NCBI RefSeq assembly: GCF_015234135.1
Contig: NZ_JADGIK010000006.1
Span: 186,001-250,000, forward strand
Length of the DNA stretch: 64,000 bases
Origin: Faecalibacter rhinopitheci
Lineage (GTDB): Bacteria; Bacteroidota; Bacteroidia; Flavobacteriales; Weeksellaceae
Reading direction: 5' to 3'
This document shows, one piece after another, positions 36,442-45,286 of the stretch (positions within the stretch are counted from its first letter, which is position 1; each line of letters starts with the position of its first letter). The notes beneath the pieces are model-generated. The model was not told the DNA's origin, did not search any database, and was given only the letters and a program-made list of their open reading frames with translations. The position numbers and the translations under genes were made by a program.

Positions 36442-36894
36442 TTATTCTCTGTTTTTAGAGTCAATAAAAATTGTGACTGGTCCGTCATTCAAAAGTTCAA
36501 CCTTCATATCGGCACCAAATATTCCGGTTTCAATTTTAGAATCAAGATTTCTTTCAATAACGGATAAGAAGTTTATATATTGTAAGTTAGCTAAATCCGG
36601 TTTTGAAGCTTTGATGTAAGAAGGTCTGTTACCTTTCTTGGTAGATGCATGTAATGTAAACTGAGAAACAACTAAAATTTCTCCATTTACTTGCTTTACA
36701 TCACAGTTCATAACATTATTTTCATCATTAAATATCCTTAATTGTACGATTTTTTTTGCAATCCATTCAAAATCTTCTTGGTTATCTTCTGCTTCAAATC
36801 CGACTAAAACTAATAGTCCATGATTTATACTACCAGTAATTTTATCATCCACTGTTACAGATGCATGTTTTACTCTTTGTATGATGACTCTCAT
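36442..36894 (-). CDS. dtd: D-aminoacyl-tRNA deacylase
   Basis: I start this at 36894, giving 150 residues that begin MRVIIQRVKHASVTVDD exactly as the family does. An in-frame start 24 codons upstream would add an unrelated hydrophobic tail. The enzyme removes D-amino acids or glycine mischarged on tRNA. The diagnostic VVSQFTLHASTKKGNRPSYIKA, which holds the SQFTL motif, and the later NDGPVTIFIDS (the GPVT motif) are both intact. It is the first gene of an operon with the two DUF3857 proteins. Confidence 0.95.
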   Translation of the reverse strand: MRVIIQRVKHASVTVDDKITGSINHGLLVLVGFEAEDNQEDFEWIAKKIVQLRIFNDENNVMNCDVKQVNGEILVVSQFTLHASTKKGNRPSYIKASKPDLANLQYINFLSVIERNLDSKIETGIFGADMKVELLNDGPVTIFIDSKNRE

Positions 36895-36939
36895 TATAGA
36901 ATTATAATTTAGATGTAAAAATACGTGATGAAAAGACAT

Positions 36940-36975
36940 AAAAAAAGTCTGAAATAGGTTTAGCAAATCAGACTT
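36940..36975 (-). terminator. Intrinsic terminator after the 90-residue gene
   Basis: AAGTCTGA and TCAGACTT pair. On the minus strand a run of T follows the second arm. Between it and the gene lies a short TTAGGTTAG-like low-complexity stretch. Confidence 0.75.
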
Positions 36976-37026
36976 TAATTAAGGTTAGGTTAGTTAGGTT
37001 GTTAAGTTAGTCAGTGTTCGTATATT

Positions 37027-37299
37027 TTAATTGATTGAGCCGAAAAATAAATTATCTTTTAATATAACAGCATAATCTACTTTTTTAATATTTGAAATTT
37101 TTGAAGCAGTAATTAAATCCTCTTTTATGATTTCAATTCGATCTGTTTCAAGAATATCTTTTTTAAAACCAATTCTCCAGTTTCTTTCGGAGTTTAGGTT
37201 AATCCAATGTTCACTTGTTAAATAATCAAGAAATATCTCTTTCTCTTTTATAAAATTATCATCAAAGTCAAAAGTCACTTCAACGTAGTATCGGTTCAT
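37027..37299 (-). CDS. Small hypothetical protein
   Basis: The 90-residue soluble protein starts with MNRYYVEVTFDFDDN and is rich in Lys, Asp, Glu and Ile. It has no signal, membrane helix or Cys. It looks like a small alpha/beta domain. I do not recognise it. It is expressed alone between its own terminator and the response-regulator gene upstream. Confidence 0.5.
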   Translation of the reverse strand: MNRYYVEVTFDFDDNFIKEKEIFLDYLTSEHWINLNSERNWRIGFKKDILETDRIEIIKEDLITASKISNIKKVDYAVILKDNLFFGSIN

Positions 37300-37374
37300 G
37301 TGTTAATTTTAAGCTAAATTAGATAATATGGTTTAACATTTTTTACGGATTTCCGTAAAAACAGAAATTTTTTC

Positions 37375-38043
37375 TTAAATAATGCACATATCTTTTGCTA
37401 TAGCAACCATATGAATACTATTATTTGCCTTTAAAGTACTTTTTAGTTCGCCAATACGCTTTTCAATTGCACTTACAGATGAAGGTTTTATAGCATCTTG
37501 TTTAAATTTTTCCGAAATTTCTTGTTGCGTCAATCCTTTAGATAACATTTCCAACAGGCAAATATCATACTCGTTAATTGCTGTAGTAGAGTCGTTTTTA
37601 ATTTTATGTATTACTTCGGTTGTAAAGTAATTTTCATCCGATTCAATCGTAGAAATACTTTGTTTTAGTTCAGAAAGACTATTTAAGCCTTTCAAAACTA
37701 TAGAATTTACACCAATATCATCTTTTAGTCTCTTCAACAAAGAAGGTTTATCCTCTATGGTGTAAATAATAGTTTTAAGGTCTGATTGTAATCTTTTAGC
37801 AGCAATGGTTAACTCTTCTCCATTTTTTATTTCTGGTTTCAAATTACCATCTACTTTAAAAGATAAATCAGAAATTAAGAGATCGAACGGATCATTTTCT
37901 GAAATTGATTTTTTAATTTTTAAAAGTGCATTATCGCATGAATTTGCATAATCAATTTTGAAACTAAAATTTTCTTTTAAAATAGAAATGATACCAGTGT
38001 TTATACTATCAATATCTTCTGCAATTAATATCTTTTGAATCAT
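37375..38043 (-). CDS. LuxR/NarL-type response regulator
   Basis: The 222-residue protein has a receiver domain (about 1-130) with acidic residues ED at 9-10, the phosphoacceptor Asp59 in DLLISDLSF, and the Lys in IVLKGLNS. The C-terminal helix-turn-helix (about 150-215, EYDICLLEMLSKGLTQQEISEKF) is of the LuxR type. It probably controls transcription when phosphorylated by the kinase encoded 5 bases upstream. There is an unusual insertion after the phosphorylated Asp (FKVDGNLKPEIKNGEE), which lengthens the beta3-alpha3 loop. Confidence 0.88.
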   Translation of the reverse strand: MIQKILIAEDIDSINTGIISILKENFSFKIDYANSCDNALLKIKKSISENDPFDLLISDLSFKVDGNLKPEIKNGEELTIAAKRLQSDLKTIIYTIEDKPSLLKRLKDDIGVNSIVLKGLNSLSELKQSISTIESDENYFTTEVIHKIKNDSTTAINEYDICLLEMLSKGLTQQEISEKFKQDAIKPSSVSAIEKRIGELKSTLKANNSIHMVAIAKDMCII

Positions 38044-38048
38044 AAAAG

Positions 38049-40010
38049 TTATTTCTTGGTTGTAGGAATATTTATAAAAGCTTTAAAACCTTTAGAACAA
38101 TCAAAAATAATTGAACCATCAATACTTTTTATACGGTTTTCCACATTCTTTAAACCATTTTTATTGAACTTAGGTTGATCCATAGCTATAGAGCCATTAT
38201 CAGCGTATTTTATTTGTAAATTTTTTTCTTCTTGGATAAAATTTAACATTACAATATTACAGTCGCTATGCTTTTTCATATTAGTCATTAGTTCCATCAA
38301 TATGCGATAGATAACTATTTTTAACTGAATTTCAATGTTTTCCCAACCAATAAGGTCTATACCTTTAGACAATACATTAATTTCTTCAGATTTGTATGAT
38401 CCTAGCATAAAATCTAATTCTTGTTTAAAATTTTCTGTATCTATAATATTATTTTGACGCGAAATTTTTCTGGTTTGAGAATAGATATGATCCAGATTAT
38501 GAATTAATTTATGTTTCAAATCAGCGTTGTCAAATTTTATTGAATCTACTAGAGTAATGGTAGAAAATAAATCATTCGCGAGCTCATCATGTAATTTTTG
38601 AGATAGTTTTACTTCAGTTTCATAGATGGTTTTCAGTTTTTCCTCCTTGCGTTTTTGCTTAATGCGGTAAGAATATAAGGTAAATGATAATATTGCAATC
38701 ACTAAAATGGCTAGTATTATAATCCCATAAATTTTAGCTCTTTCAAGTCTTAGCTCTTTTTCAGCATTTTCTAAAGAAAGTGAAGTCACTCGGTTTCTAT
38801 TAGCATCTACATCATATTTTAACTTTGCAAATTCATACTTAGAATTGCTGTTTATATGTTGTAAACTATCTGACAACGTAATAAAATCCGTAATATTCCG
38901 AGGGTTAGGGTTTAAGGTAATAATGCTTTTTAAAGCATTTAGTCTCCCTTCAGTATTATTAGAATTCTTTGTTATACTATACTTTAAATTGGCATATTCT
39001 AACGATTTTTTAGGATTGATGTCTTTATAATAATCAATTAAATGGTCATAAGTTGTACTCATTCCAAAAAAATCATTTTCTTCTTTATAAATGTTTAGCG
39101 CTTCATTGTAACTTTCTAATACATCTGTATTCGGGCTTTTCTTCCATTTTGCATAAGCTAAGTTATCTATTACTCTTGCTTTTAAGCCATTATCTTTATA
39201 AAATATAGGTGTATTTACAATGCTAGATAAAACACTAATAGCTTTATCATATTTTTTTAATAGAGTTAATGCTACACCTTGATTATGCTTAATAGATGCA
39301 ATATAATAAGGGTCGTCTGTAAGTTCTAGCGCTTTTTCATACCAATATAATTCTTCATTATAATTTAATAAGCTTCCACTAGATACTGCCAAGTTATTAT
39401 ATATAGGAGTTAGATATGGATGTTTAGGATCATCTTTAATAACATTTAAAGCTTCTAAAGAAGAATTTTGACTCTCAAAGTATGAAGAAACATCATTCAG
39501 AATCATTGCAATATTGATACTGTTTTTAGCAATGCCTTCTTTATTATTAATCTTTAAAAATTCGTTTTTAGAATTATTAAAATAATAGTAAGCACTGTCG
39601 TTTTGGTATTTTTGGTAAAAATCTTTTCCAAAATTAAAGTATGCTTCTCCAAGATATTTTTTATCTGGAATAGTATTAGCCCATTTAATAATTTCATGAT
39701 TAATTTTAGAAGAGCTATCATCCATTTTTAAATCCTTTAATAATGTCATCTTTTTAAGATATGCATCGAAAAGAATTGAATCATTTTTAGCGCTTTTAGC
39801 TAAAAAGATTAATTTATCAGCTTTTTCTAATCTTATTTTAGGATCAACCTTAGAATTATGTATCGAATCCGACAATTGTTGATTAATTTTTAATTCAGAA
39901 ATCGAATTATTGTTTGCAGGGACACTTGTATCTATATTTTTTTTACAATTATATAATAGAAAGAAAGTGATAGTTAAGAAAATAAGATGAAATGAGTAGA
40001 TTTTTTTCAT
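38049..40010 (-). CDS. Sensor histidine kinase with TPR sensory region
   Basis: The 653-residue protein starts with an export signal ending LLYNCKK, which may be a lipidation site although the box is not canonical. TPR-like helices follow (about 60-400), then a coiled coil and one membrane helix (about 425-445, IYGIIILAILVIAILSFTLYS). The histidine-kinase core has the phosphorylated His474 in KLHDELANDLFSTI (HisKA_3-like) and a Bergerat ATPase with MELMTNMKKHS and YADNGS. The cognate response regulator is 5 bases downstream. The signal sensed is unknown. Periplasmic TPRs in this architecture are typical of Bacteroidetes. Confidence 0.88.
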   Translation of the reverse strand: MKKIYSFHLIFLTITFFLLYNCKKNIDTSVPANNNSISELKINQQLSDSIHNSKVDPKIRLEKADKLIFLAKSAKNDSILFDAYLKKMTLLKDLKMDDSSSKINHEIIKWANTIPDKKYLGEAYFNFGKDFYQKYQNDSAYYYFNNSKNEFLKINNKEGIAKNSINIAMILNDVSSYFESQNSSLEALNVIKDDPKHPYLTPIYNNLAVSSGSLLNYNEELYWYEKALELTDDPYYIASIKHNQGVALTLLKKYDKAISVLSSIVNTPIFYKDNGLKARVIDNLAYAKWKKSPNTDVLESYNEALNIYKEENDFFGMSTTYDHLIDYYKDINPKKSLEYANLKYSITKNSNNTEGRLNALKSIITLNPNPRNITDFITLSDSLQHINSNSKYEFAKLKYDVDANRNRVTSLSLENAEKELRLERAKIYGIIILAILVIAILSFTLYSYRIKQKRKEEKLKTIYETEVKLSQKLHDELANDLFSTITLVDSIKFDNADLKHKLIHNLDHIYSQTRKISRQNNIIDTENFKQELDFMLGSYKSEEINVLSKGIDLIGWENIEIQLKIVIYRILMELMTNMKKHSDCNIVMLNFIQEEKNLQIKYADNGSIAMDQPKFNKNGLKNVENRIKSIDGSIIFDCSKGFKAFINIPTTKK

Positions 40011-40147
40011 TCAATCAATTTAGAAAATTTTAACAATAAATAAAAGTTTATGATTTTAAATTAAAATTGATTTTCTTATTAATACTCAAATAGGATTTCC
40101 TATTTAATTAATTGGTTAAGTATTTAAACTAAGGATTGAGTGAAATA

Positions 40148-40182
40148 AAAAAAAGCATAAACCGATGGAATATGCTTTTTTA
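40148..40182 (-). terminator. Intrinsic terminator after the aromatic operon
   Basis: AAAAAGCATA and TATGCTTTTT pair around ACCGATGGAA-type loop sequence, a few bases past the rsgA stop codon. Confidence 0.75.
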
Positions 40183-40193
40183 AAATGTATAAA

Positions 40194-41111
40194 TTATTGA
40201 TTATAAATTTCTTCTTGTAAGAATGTTAAATAGTTTTCATAACGAGATGGCGCAATTTTCATTTCATCTGCCGCATCACGTACAGCACATTTTGGCTCGT
40301 TGACATGGATACAGTTATCAAATTTACATCCACTACGTAACTCAAAAATTTCAGGGAAATAATTTTGTAATTCAGACTTATCTAAATGTACAAGTCCAAA
40401 CTCTTTAATACCTGGAGTGTCGATAATAAATCCTCCAAAAGGCCACTCATACATTTGTGCAAAAGTAGTAGTGTGCTGGCCTTTGCTATTAAAGTCAGAT
40501 ACTTGATGTGTTTTAATATTTAATTCGGGATGTAGAGTATTCAGTAGAGTAGATTTCCCTACACCAGAGTGTCCAGATACTAAACTAATACTATCCTTCA
40601 TTCTTTCTTTTACTAATTCTAAGTTTACCCCAGTCTCTGCAGAAATATCAATACTTTCATATCCAATAGAATTATAAATGTGTTTATATAACAATAAATC
40701 GTCCAACTCATCTTGTTGATAAGCATCGATTTTATTAAATAACAACACGACCGGAATTTGGTAAGCTTCGGCAGTAATTAGAAATCGATCTATAAAACCA
40801 AAAGATGTTTTTGGATTAGACATTGTAACTACTAAGAAAGCTACATCAATATTAGAGGCAATAATATGTGTTTTCTTAGATAAATTTACCGATTTACGAA
40901 TAATATAATTTTTACGATCGTAGATTGTATTAATAACGGCAATATCATCTTTATCAATCTCAAATTCAACCTCATCACCAACCGCAATTGGGTTAGTGTG
41001 TTTGATATTAGCGATTCTAAATTTTCCTCTTATTCTGGCTTGGTAAACTGTACCATCATCTGTACGAAGATGATACCAGCTACCAGTAGATTTTGTTACA
41101 ATTCCCTTCAA
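40194..41111 (-). CDS. rsgA: Ribosome small-subunit GTPase RsgA
   Basis: The 305-residue circularly permuted GTPase helps late 30S maturation. An OB fold (about 1-70) is followed by the G4 motif NKID. The P-loop GHSGVGKSTLLN follows it, then the G3 motif DTPG. A C-terminal zinc knuckle has CKFDNCIHVNEPKC. It lies 7 bases after the DAHP synthase gene and is the last gene before the terminator, so it is a passenger at the end of the aromatic amino-acid operon. Its expression may depend on the attenuator at the operon's head. Confidence 0.95.
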   Translation of the reverse strand: MKGIVTKSTGSWYHLRTDDGTVYQARIRGKFRIANIKHTNPIAVGDEVEFEIDKDDIAVINTIYDRKNYIIRKSVNLSKKTHIIASNIDVAFLVVTMSNPKTSFGFIDRFLITAEAYQIPVVLLFNKIDAYQQDELDDLLLYKHIYNSIGYESIDISAETGVNLELVKERMKDSISLVSGHSGVGKSTLLNTLHPELNIKTHQVSDFNSKGQHTTTFAQMYEWPFGGFIIDTPGIKEFGLVHLDKSELQNYFPEIFELRSGCKFDNCIHVNEPKCAVRDAADEMKIAPSRYENYLTFLQEEIYNQ

Positions 41112-41118
41112 ATGGTTA

Positions 41119-42198
41119 TTATTTTATTTCTTCTTTTTTAATCATAATGTTGTTTTGTTGAGCAACAGATTCTTGGTGAATAGCTTGTAATAATTTATCA
41201 ATAAAATCTTCTGATAAACCAAGTGAAATTCCTGCTTTTACAGCATTATTTTTAATCTGTTTCCAGCGTTCTGGTTGAAAAACGGCTACATTATGTTCTT
41301 TTTTTAATTCTCCGATAGAATTAGCAACTTTCATACGTTGAGAAATAGTCTCTAGTACAGAAGAATCTAATTCATCAATTTGATGACGTAAATTATCGAT
41401 TCCTGCTTTGTAGATAGAATCAGGGTCATCGGATTGGCGTAATTCCAAAGCGCTTAAAATTTCTTTTAAACGTGCCGGCGTTACTTGTTGTGCAGCATCC
41501 GACCACGCTTCGTCTGGGTTACAATGTGTTTCAATCATTAATCCATTGTATTCAAAATTGAAAGCTTGTTGAGATACATCAAATAAACCTTCTCTGTTTC
41601 CACAGATATGCGATGGATCACAAATAATAGGAATATTTGGTAATTTATTTTTGAAATCTAAAGCAATTTGCCATTGTGGATTATTACGGTATTTAGTTTT
41701 CTTATATGTTGAAAATCCACGGTGAATTGCACCTAAATTTTTAATGCCTTGACCTTCTAAACGTTCTAAAGCTCCAATCCATAAATCTAAATCTGGATTT
41801 ACAGGATTTTTTACTAAAACAATTTTATCTGTATCGCGTAATGCCTCAGCAATTTCTTGTACCGTAAAAGGATTTACAGTAGAGCGAGCTCCAATCCATA
41901 AAACATCTACATCATATTCTAAAGCTAATTTAGCATGATTTGCATTTGCAATCTCAGTTGCAATCATCATTCCATGCTCATCTTTTACTTTCTTTAACCA
42001 ATTTAATCCAATTGCTCCGACACCTTCAAAGCAATTAGGTTTTGTACGAGGTTTCCAAATTCCCGCGCGGAAAATCTTAACATAATCTTTGTCAATATCT
42101 TCAGCAATGGTCATCATTTGTTTTTCACTTTCAGCACTACATGGTCCCGCGATTATAAGTGGTTTCTCGAATTGGTTAATCCAGTTATTATTTTCCAT
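41119..42198 (-). CDS. Bifunctional DAHP synthase / chorismate mutase
   Basis: The 359-residue protein has an N-terminal type I DAHP synthase barrel (about 1-255; IIAGPCSAESEKQMMTIA, FRAGIWKPRTKPNCFEG, PIICDPSHICGNRE). A C-terminal AroQ-type chorismate mutase (about 268-345; IDNLRHQIDELDSSVLETISQRMKVANSIGELKKEHN) follows. The first enzyme starts the shikimate pathway from PEP and erythrose-4-phosphate. The second commits chorismate to Phe and Tyr. The fused mutase domain probably also provides feedback control, as in other AroA-AroQ fusions. It is 42 bases after tyrA in the operon. Confidence 0.93.
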   Translation of the reverse strand: MENNNWINQFEKPLIIAGPCSAESEKQMMTIAEDIDKDYVKIFRAGIWKPRTKPNCFEGVGAIGLNWLKKVKDEHGMMIATEIANANHAKLALEYDVDVLWIGARSTVNPFTVQEIAEALRDTDKIVLVKNPVNPDLDLWIGALERLEGQGIKNLGAIHRGFSTYKKTKYRNNPQWQIALDFKNKLPNIPIICDPSHICGNREGLFDVSQQAFNFEYNGLMIETHCNPDEAWSDAAQQVTPARLKEILSALELRQSDDPDSIYKAGIDNLRHQIDELDSSVLETISQRMKVANSIGELKKEHNVAVFQPERWKQIKNNAVKAGISLGLSEDFIDKLLQAIHQESVAQQNNIMIKKEEIK

Positions 42199-42240
42199 AA
42201 TTGTTACAAATTTAAGGTATATATATAGACTTAGGTATTA

Positions 42241-43089
42241 TTATTTATTTAAAATTCTTCTGATGTCATTTGTATTTGATAAATACTGGCGTATAGTTTC
42301 AGCATCAGCATCTTCAATCATTTTTTTTATTTTTTTAATCTGTGTTTCATATGCTTCTATTGCATTTAGCAAGTTTTCTCTATTTTGAATGAAAATAGGT
42401 GTCCACATATCAGGTGAACTTTTTGCTAAACGAACTGTAGATTCAAAACCAGATCCTGCCATATCAAAAATGGCCTTTTCATTTTTCTCAATTTCTAACA
42501 CGGTTTGTCCTAAGGCAAATGAAGTAATATGAGAAAGGTGAGAAACATAAGCAATATGCTCATCATGCGCTTCTGAGGTCATTGTGATTACATTTGTCCA
42601 AAGATTTTGATAAATTTTTCTTACTTTTTTTACAGCGCTTAATGCACTTTCCTCAGGATCGCAAATTATCGAAACTTTGTTCATAAACAATTCCGGAAAT
42701 GCGGCTTTTGGACCTGAATTTTCGGTTCCCGCAATTGGGTGTGTCGCTACAAAATTCTTTCGATTCGGGTGTGTACGTACAATTGCTCCAATTCCAGATT
42801 TAGTAGATCCCATATCCATCACAATAGTATCTTTAGGGATGTAATCTAATATTTTAGGAAGTAATGCTTGTATTGCATTAATAGGAATGGCAAGAACCAC
42901 TAAATCGCTTACCAATACCGATTCTTTTAAATTGCCTAATGTGTCAACAATTCCTAATTCTAAAGCTTCTTTGCAATGTTGTAAATTAGAGTCAACACCA
43001 ATAATTTTATTAGCTAATCCAATTTTTTTAAGTGCCAAGGCAAACGATCCTCCTATTAACCCTAATCCTAAAATTGTTACTGTCTTCAT
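42241..43089 (-). CDS. tyrA: Prephenate dehydrogenase
   Basis: The 282-residue enzyme converts prephenate to 4-hydroxyphenylpyruvate, the tyrosine precursor. The NAD-binding glycine loop is at the start (TVTILGLGLIGGSFALALKK). VLAIPINAIQ, DMGSTKSGI and ATHPIAGTENSGP with the catalytic His follow. The helical dimer domain comes after (HIAYVSHLSHITSFALG). No ACT domain is present, so tyrosine feedback would not act through one. Its start overlaps the end of the aminotransferase gene by 4 bases (ATGA type). Confidence 0.93.
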   Translation of the reverse strand: MKTVTILGLGLIGGSFALALKKIGLANKIIGVDSNLQHCKEALELGIVDTLGNLKESVLVSDLVVLAIPINAIQALLPKILDYIPKDTIVMDMGSTKSGIGAIVRTHPNRKNFVATHPIAGTENSGPKAAFPELFMNKVSIICDPEESALSAVKKVRKIYQNLWTNVITMTSEAHDEHIAYVSHLSHITSFALGQTVLEIEKNEKAIFDMAGSGFESTVRLAKSSPDMWTPIFIQNRENLLNAIEAYETQIKKIKKMIEDADAETIRQYLSNTNDIRRILNK

Positions 43090-44222
43090 AATCTTTCTAC
43101 AACTTCATTTAATTTTTCAATAGGGGCACAAAGTGAAAATCTGATATATCCTTTTCCGTTGTTCCCAAAAATACTTCCCGGAGTAATAAATACTTTTTTA
43201 TCGTAAAGAATTTTATCAATAAAGGATTTATCATCTATTCCTTCAGGTAATTTTGCCCAAATAAATAGTCCTACGGCATTTTTATCATATTTTACATTCA
43301 GCTTATCACAAATATTATAAATAATCTCACGACGTTCTGAATAAACATTATTTAGATTTTTATACCATTCTTCTGATGCTTTTAATGCTTTTGTAGCGGC
43401 TTGCTGGATGGCATAACTCATACCAGAATCCATATTAGATTTTACTTTAAGAATTGAATTCAGAAATTCTTCTTTTCCTAAAACCATTCCAACTCGCCAA
43501 CCTGCGATATTAAAAGTTTTGCTTAACGAGTTTAATTCAATCGCCACATCTTTAGCGCCATCAATGGATAAAATACTGGTGGGCTTATCATTTAGAATAA
43601 AACTGTATGGATTATCATTCACAATTAAAAGCTGATGACGTTTTGCAAACGCAATCAATTGTTCAAGAACTTCTCGTGGAGCTGTTGCTCCCGTTGGCAT
43701 ATGTGGGTAATTAATCCACATAATTTTTGGTTTTTGTTCAGCTAATTTTTCCAATTGATTAAAATCAGGAAGCCAATCATTTTCACCTTTTAAATCATAG
43801 TATAAAGGTTCTGCTTGCAGCAATTCTGTAACTGATGAATATGTAGGATAACCAGGATTTGGAATTAAAACTTTATCACCTTCATTTAAAAATGCCATCG
43901 AAATATGCATAATTCCTTCTTTTGATCCCATCAATGGTAAAATCTCAGTGGCTGAATCCAATGTGACACCAAATTGTTGGTGGTAAAATTGCGCCATTGC
44001 ATTTCGCATAATCGGTAAGCCACGATAACTTTGATAGCCATTATTTCCGGATTGAGAGGCTGTAATTAAAGTTTCAATCACCTCGGGTGCTGGTTGCAAA
44101 TCAGGGCTACCAATGCCTAAGGAAATAATCGGAATATCCGTTTGCATGTTCGCTATTTCTTGCAATTTCTTCGAGAAATAGTATTCCTGAACACTTTGTA
44201 AACGTTTAGCTTCTGTTATCAT
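43086..44222 (-). CDS. PLP-dependent aminotransferase (aromatic operon)
   Basis: The 378-residue fold-type I enzyme has the PLP-lysine segment ELNSLSKTFNIAGWRVGMVLG (Lys in SLSKTF), the cofactor-binding NDNPYSF, and the C-terminal Arg in GYIRFSLC. It is encoded between pheA and tyrA with 4-base overlaps on both sides. It therefore most likely transaminates phenylpyruvate and 4-hydroxyphenylpyruvate in the last step of Phe and Tyr synthesis, although the sequence alone resembles general aspartate/LL-DAP-type aminotransferases. Confidence 0.9.
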   Translation of the reverse strand: MITEAKRLQSVQEYYFSKKLQEIANMQTDIPIISLGIGSPDLQPAPEVIETLITASQSGNNGYQSYRGLPIMRNAMAQFYHQQFGVTLDSATEILPLMGSKEGIMHISMAFLNEGDKVLIPNPGYPTYSSVTELLQAEPLYYDLKGENDWLPDFNQLEKLAEQKPKIMWINYPHMPTGATAPREVLEQLIAFAKRHQLLIVNDNPYSFILNDKPTSILSIDGAKDVAIELNSLSKTFNIAGWRVGMVLGKEEFLNSILKVKSNMDSGMSYAIQQAATKALKASEEWYKNLNNVYSERREIIYNICDKLNVKYDKNAVGLFIWAKLPEGIDDKSFIDKILYDKKVFITPGSIFGNNGKGYIRFSLCAPIEKLNEVVERL

Positions 44223-45040
44223 TCTTTTCCTTTTTTGTATTCTCCTAAGATTTCTAAATCTGTTAGTTTTTTCGCTATTTTGCCTAAAAGCGTATAATAT
44301 TGTTGCTGATCATCAAATGTAATATCGATGTGAAATGAATATTCCCAAGGTTTATCAATAATTGGCACGGACTGAATTTTATCCATGTTAATTCCACATT
44401 CAGCAATATGATTTAATACCTCTACTAGTGCTCCAGCTTTATGATTCACTGAAAAACGCATTGACACTTTGTTAAATCTATCGTAATCGATATGATCGCG
44501 TTCTAAAACAAAAAATCGTGTAAAGTTGTCTTGAAAGGTTTGGATGCTCGAGGCTAAAATATCCAACCCATAAACTTCGGCTGCTTTTCTAGAAGCAATT
44601 GCGGCCACAGAGCTTAAATTTTGATCAACAATATCTTTTGCCGTTAAAGCTGTATCTACATCATGTACCACTTTCCAATCTTGGTGTTTTTCCAAAAACT
44701 TATCGCATTGTAAAAGTGCCATTTGATGTGATCTAACTTCATTTATATCGTCAATCGTTTGGCCTTTTTGTACCATTAATTGATGTTGAATCGATAAATA
44801 GATTTCTCCGACGACTTTTAATCCATGTTTAGTTATCAAAGCATAATTTGGTAGAATTGCACCTGCAATCGTATTTTCAATTGCCATTACAGCTTTATCT
44901 ACTTTTCCTTTTGCCAACGCTTTTGCTAATTGTTTAAAGGTGTCGCACTCCAATAACTCAATTTCATTTCCAAAATAATTTCCGGCAGCTTCGTGATGAT
45001 ACGAACCTTTTACACCTTGTATAGCAACTTTTGTTTTCAT
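44219..45040 (-). CDS. pheA: Prephenate dehydratase
   Basis: I start this at the ATG at 45040 (MKTKVAIQGVKGSYHHEAA). A TTG five codons upstream lies within the T run of the attenuator and is unlikely to be used. The 273-residue enzyme makes phenylpyruvate from prephenate. The catalytic domain has AIENTIAGAILPNY and the TRFFVLE motif near residue 175. A C-terminal ACT domain (about 190-270, KVSMRFSVNHKAGALVEVLNHIAECGINMDKIQS and WEYSFHIDI) should give phenylalanine feedback control. It is the first structural gene of the operon and is preceded by a leader ORF and terminator. Confidence 0.94.
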   Translation of the reverse strand: MKTKVAIQGVKGSYHHEAAGNYFGNEIELLECDTFKQLAKALAKGKVDKAVMAIENTIAGAILPNYALITKHGLKVVGEIYLSIQHQLMVQKGQTIDDINEVRSHQMALLQCDKFLEKHQDWKVVHDVDTALTAKDIVDQNLSSVAAIASRKAAEVYGLDILASSIQTFQDNFTRFFVLERDHIDYDRFNKVSMRFSVNHKAGALVEVLNHIAECGINMDKIQSVPIIDKPWEYSFHIDITFDDQQQYYTLLGKIAKKLTDLEILGEYKKGKE

Positions 45041-45053
45041 TTCGTTTTCAGGC

Positions 45054-45084
45054 AAAAAAAAAGCCCCAACAATTGTGGGACTTT
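45054..45084 (-). terminator. Attenuator terminator in the pheA leader
   Basis: On the minus strand AAAGTCCCA and TGGGGCTTT form a 9-base-pair stem (one G-U pair) around CAATTGT, followed by nine T. It stands between a 28-codon leader ORF and the pheA start. No other minus-strand gene lies upstream that would need a terminator. The AGTCCC of the 5' arm (45082-45077) is complementary to GGGACT in the leader ORF (45129-45124), giving the alternative antiterminator helix. Confidence 0.85.
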
Positions 45085-45107
45085 CTTTATCTTATTAATA
45101 TATATAA

Positions 45108-45194
45108 TCAATTATGACAACGCAGTCCCTGCTCTCCTGAATACCATCCAAAAAAGTAAAAGAAATAAGCGTTAAAATAATTGAACATTGTCAT
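45108..45194 (-). CDS. Phe/Tyr-rich leader peptide of the aromatic operon
   Basis: The 28-codon ORF starts ATG at 45194 and stops at TGA (45110-45108). It encodes MTMFNYFNAYFFYFFGWY in its first 18 residues, with six Phe, four Tyr and one Trp overall, then SGEQGLRCHN. A TAGCTTTG promoter box lies 26 bases upstream. It precedes an intrinsic terminator and then pheA, with GGGACT inside codons 22-24 complementary to the terminator's 5' arm. Function as an attenuation leader is inferred from this layout, which parallels pheL and trpL of enteric bacteria. Confidence 0.82.
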   Translation of the reverse strand: MTMFNYFNAYFFYFFGWYSGEQGLRCHN

Positions 45195-45219
45195 CGTTTG
45201 TTTCTGTAAATTTGTCTAA

Positions 45220-45227
45220 CAAAGCTA
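45220..45227 (-). promoter_or_regulatory. -7 element of the aromatic operon promoter
   Basis: On the minus strand TAGCTTTG matches TAnnTTTG. Transcription would start about 15-20 bases before the leader ATG. The -33 TTG is not clear, so the match is partial. Confidence 0.5.
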
Positions 45228-45286
45228 AAAAATAATTTTTTAAACGAGCATAACTTTTTATAATTTTATCAAATAAATTTCACTGA

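Noticed and set aside
36895-36966. Upstream in-frame start for dtd
   Set aside because: Family members begin with MRVIIQRV, so the extra 24 residues do not belong.
44993-45175. Plus-strand ORF over the pheA leader
   Set aside because: It lies antisense to pheA, the attenuator and the aromatic leader ORF. The minus-strand reading explains the region better.
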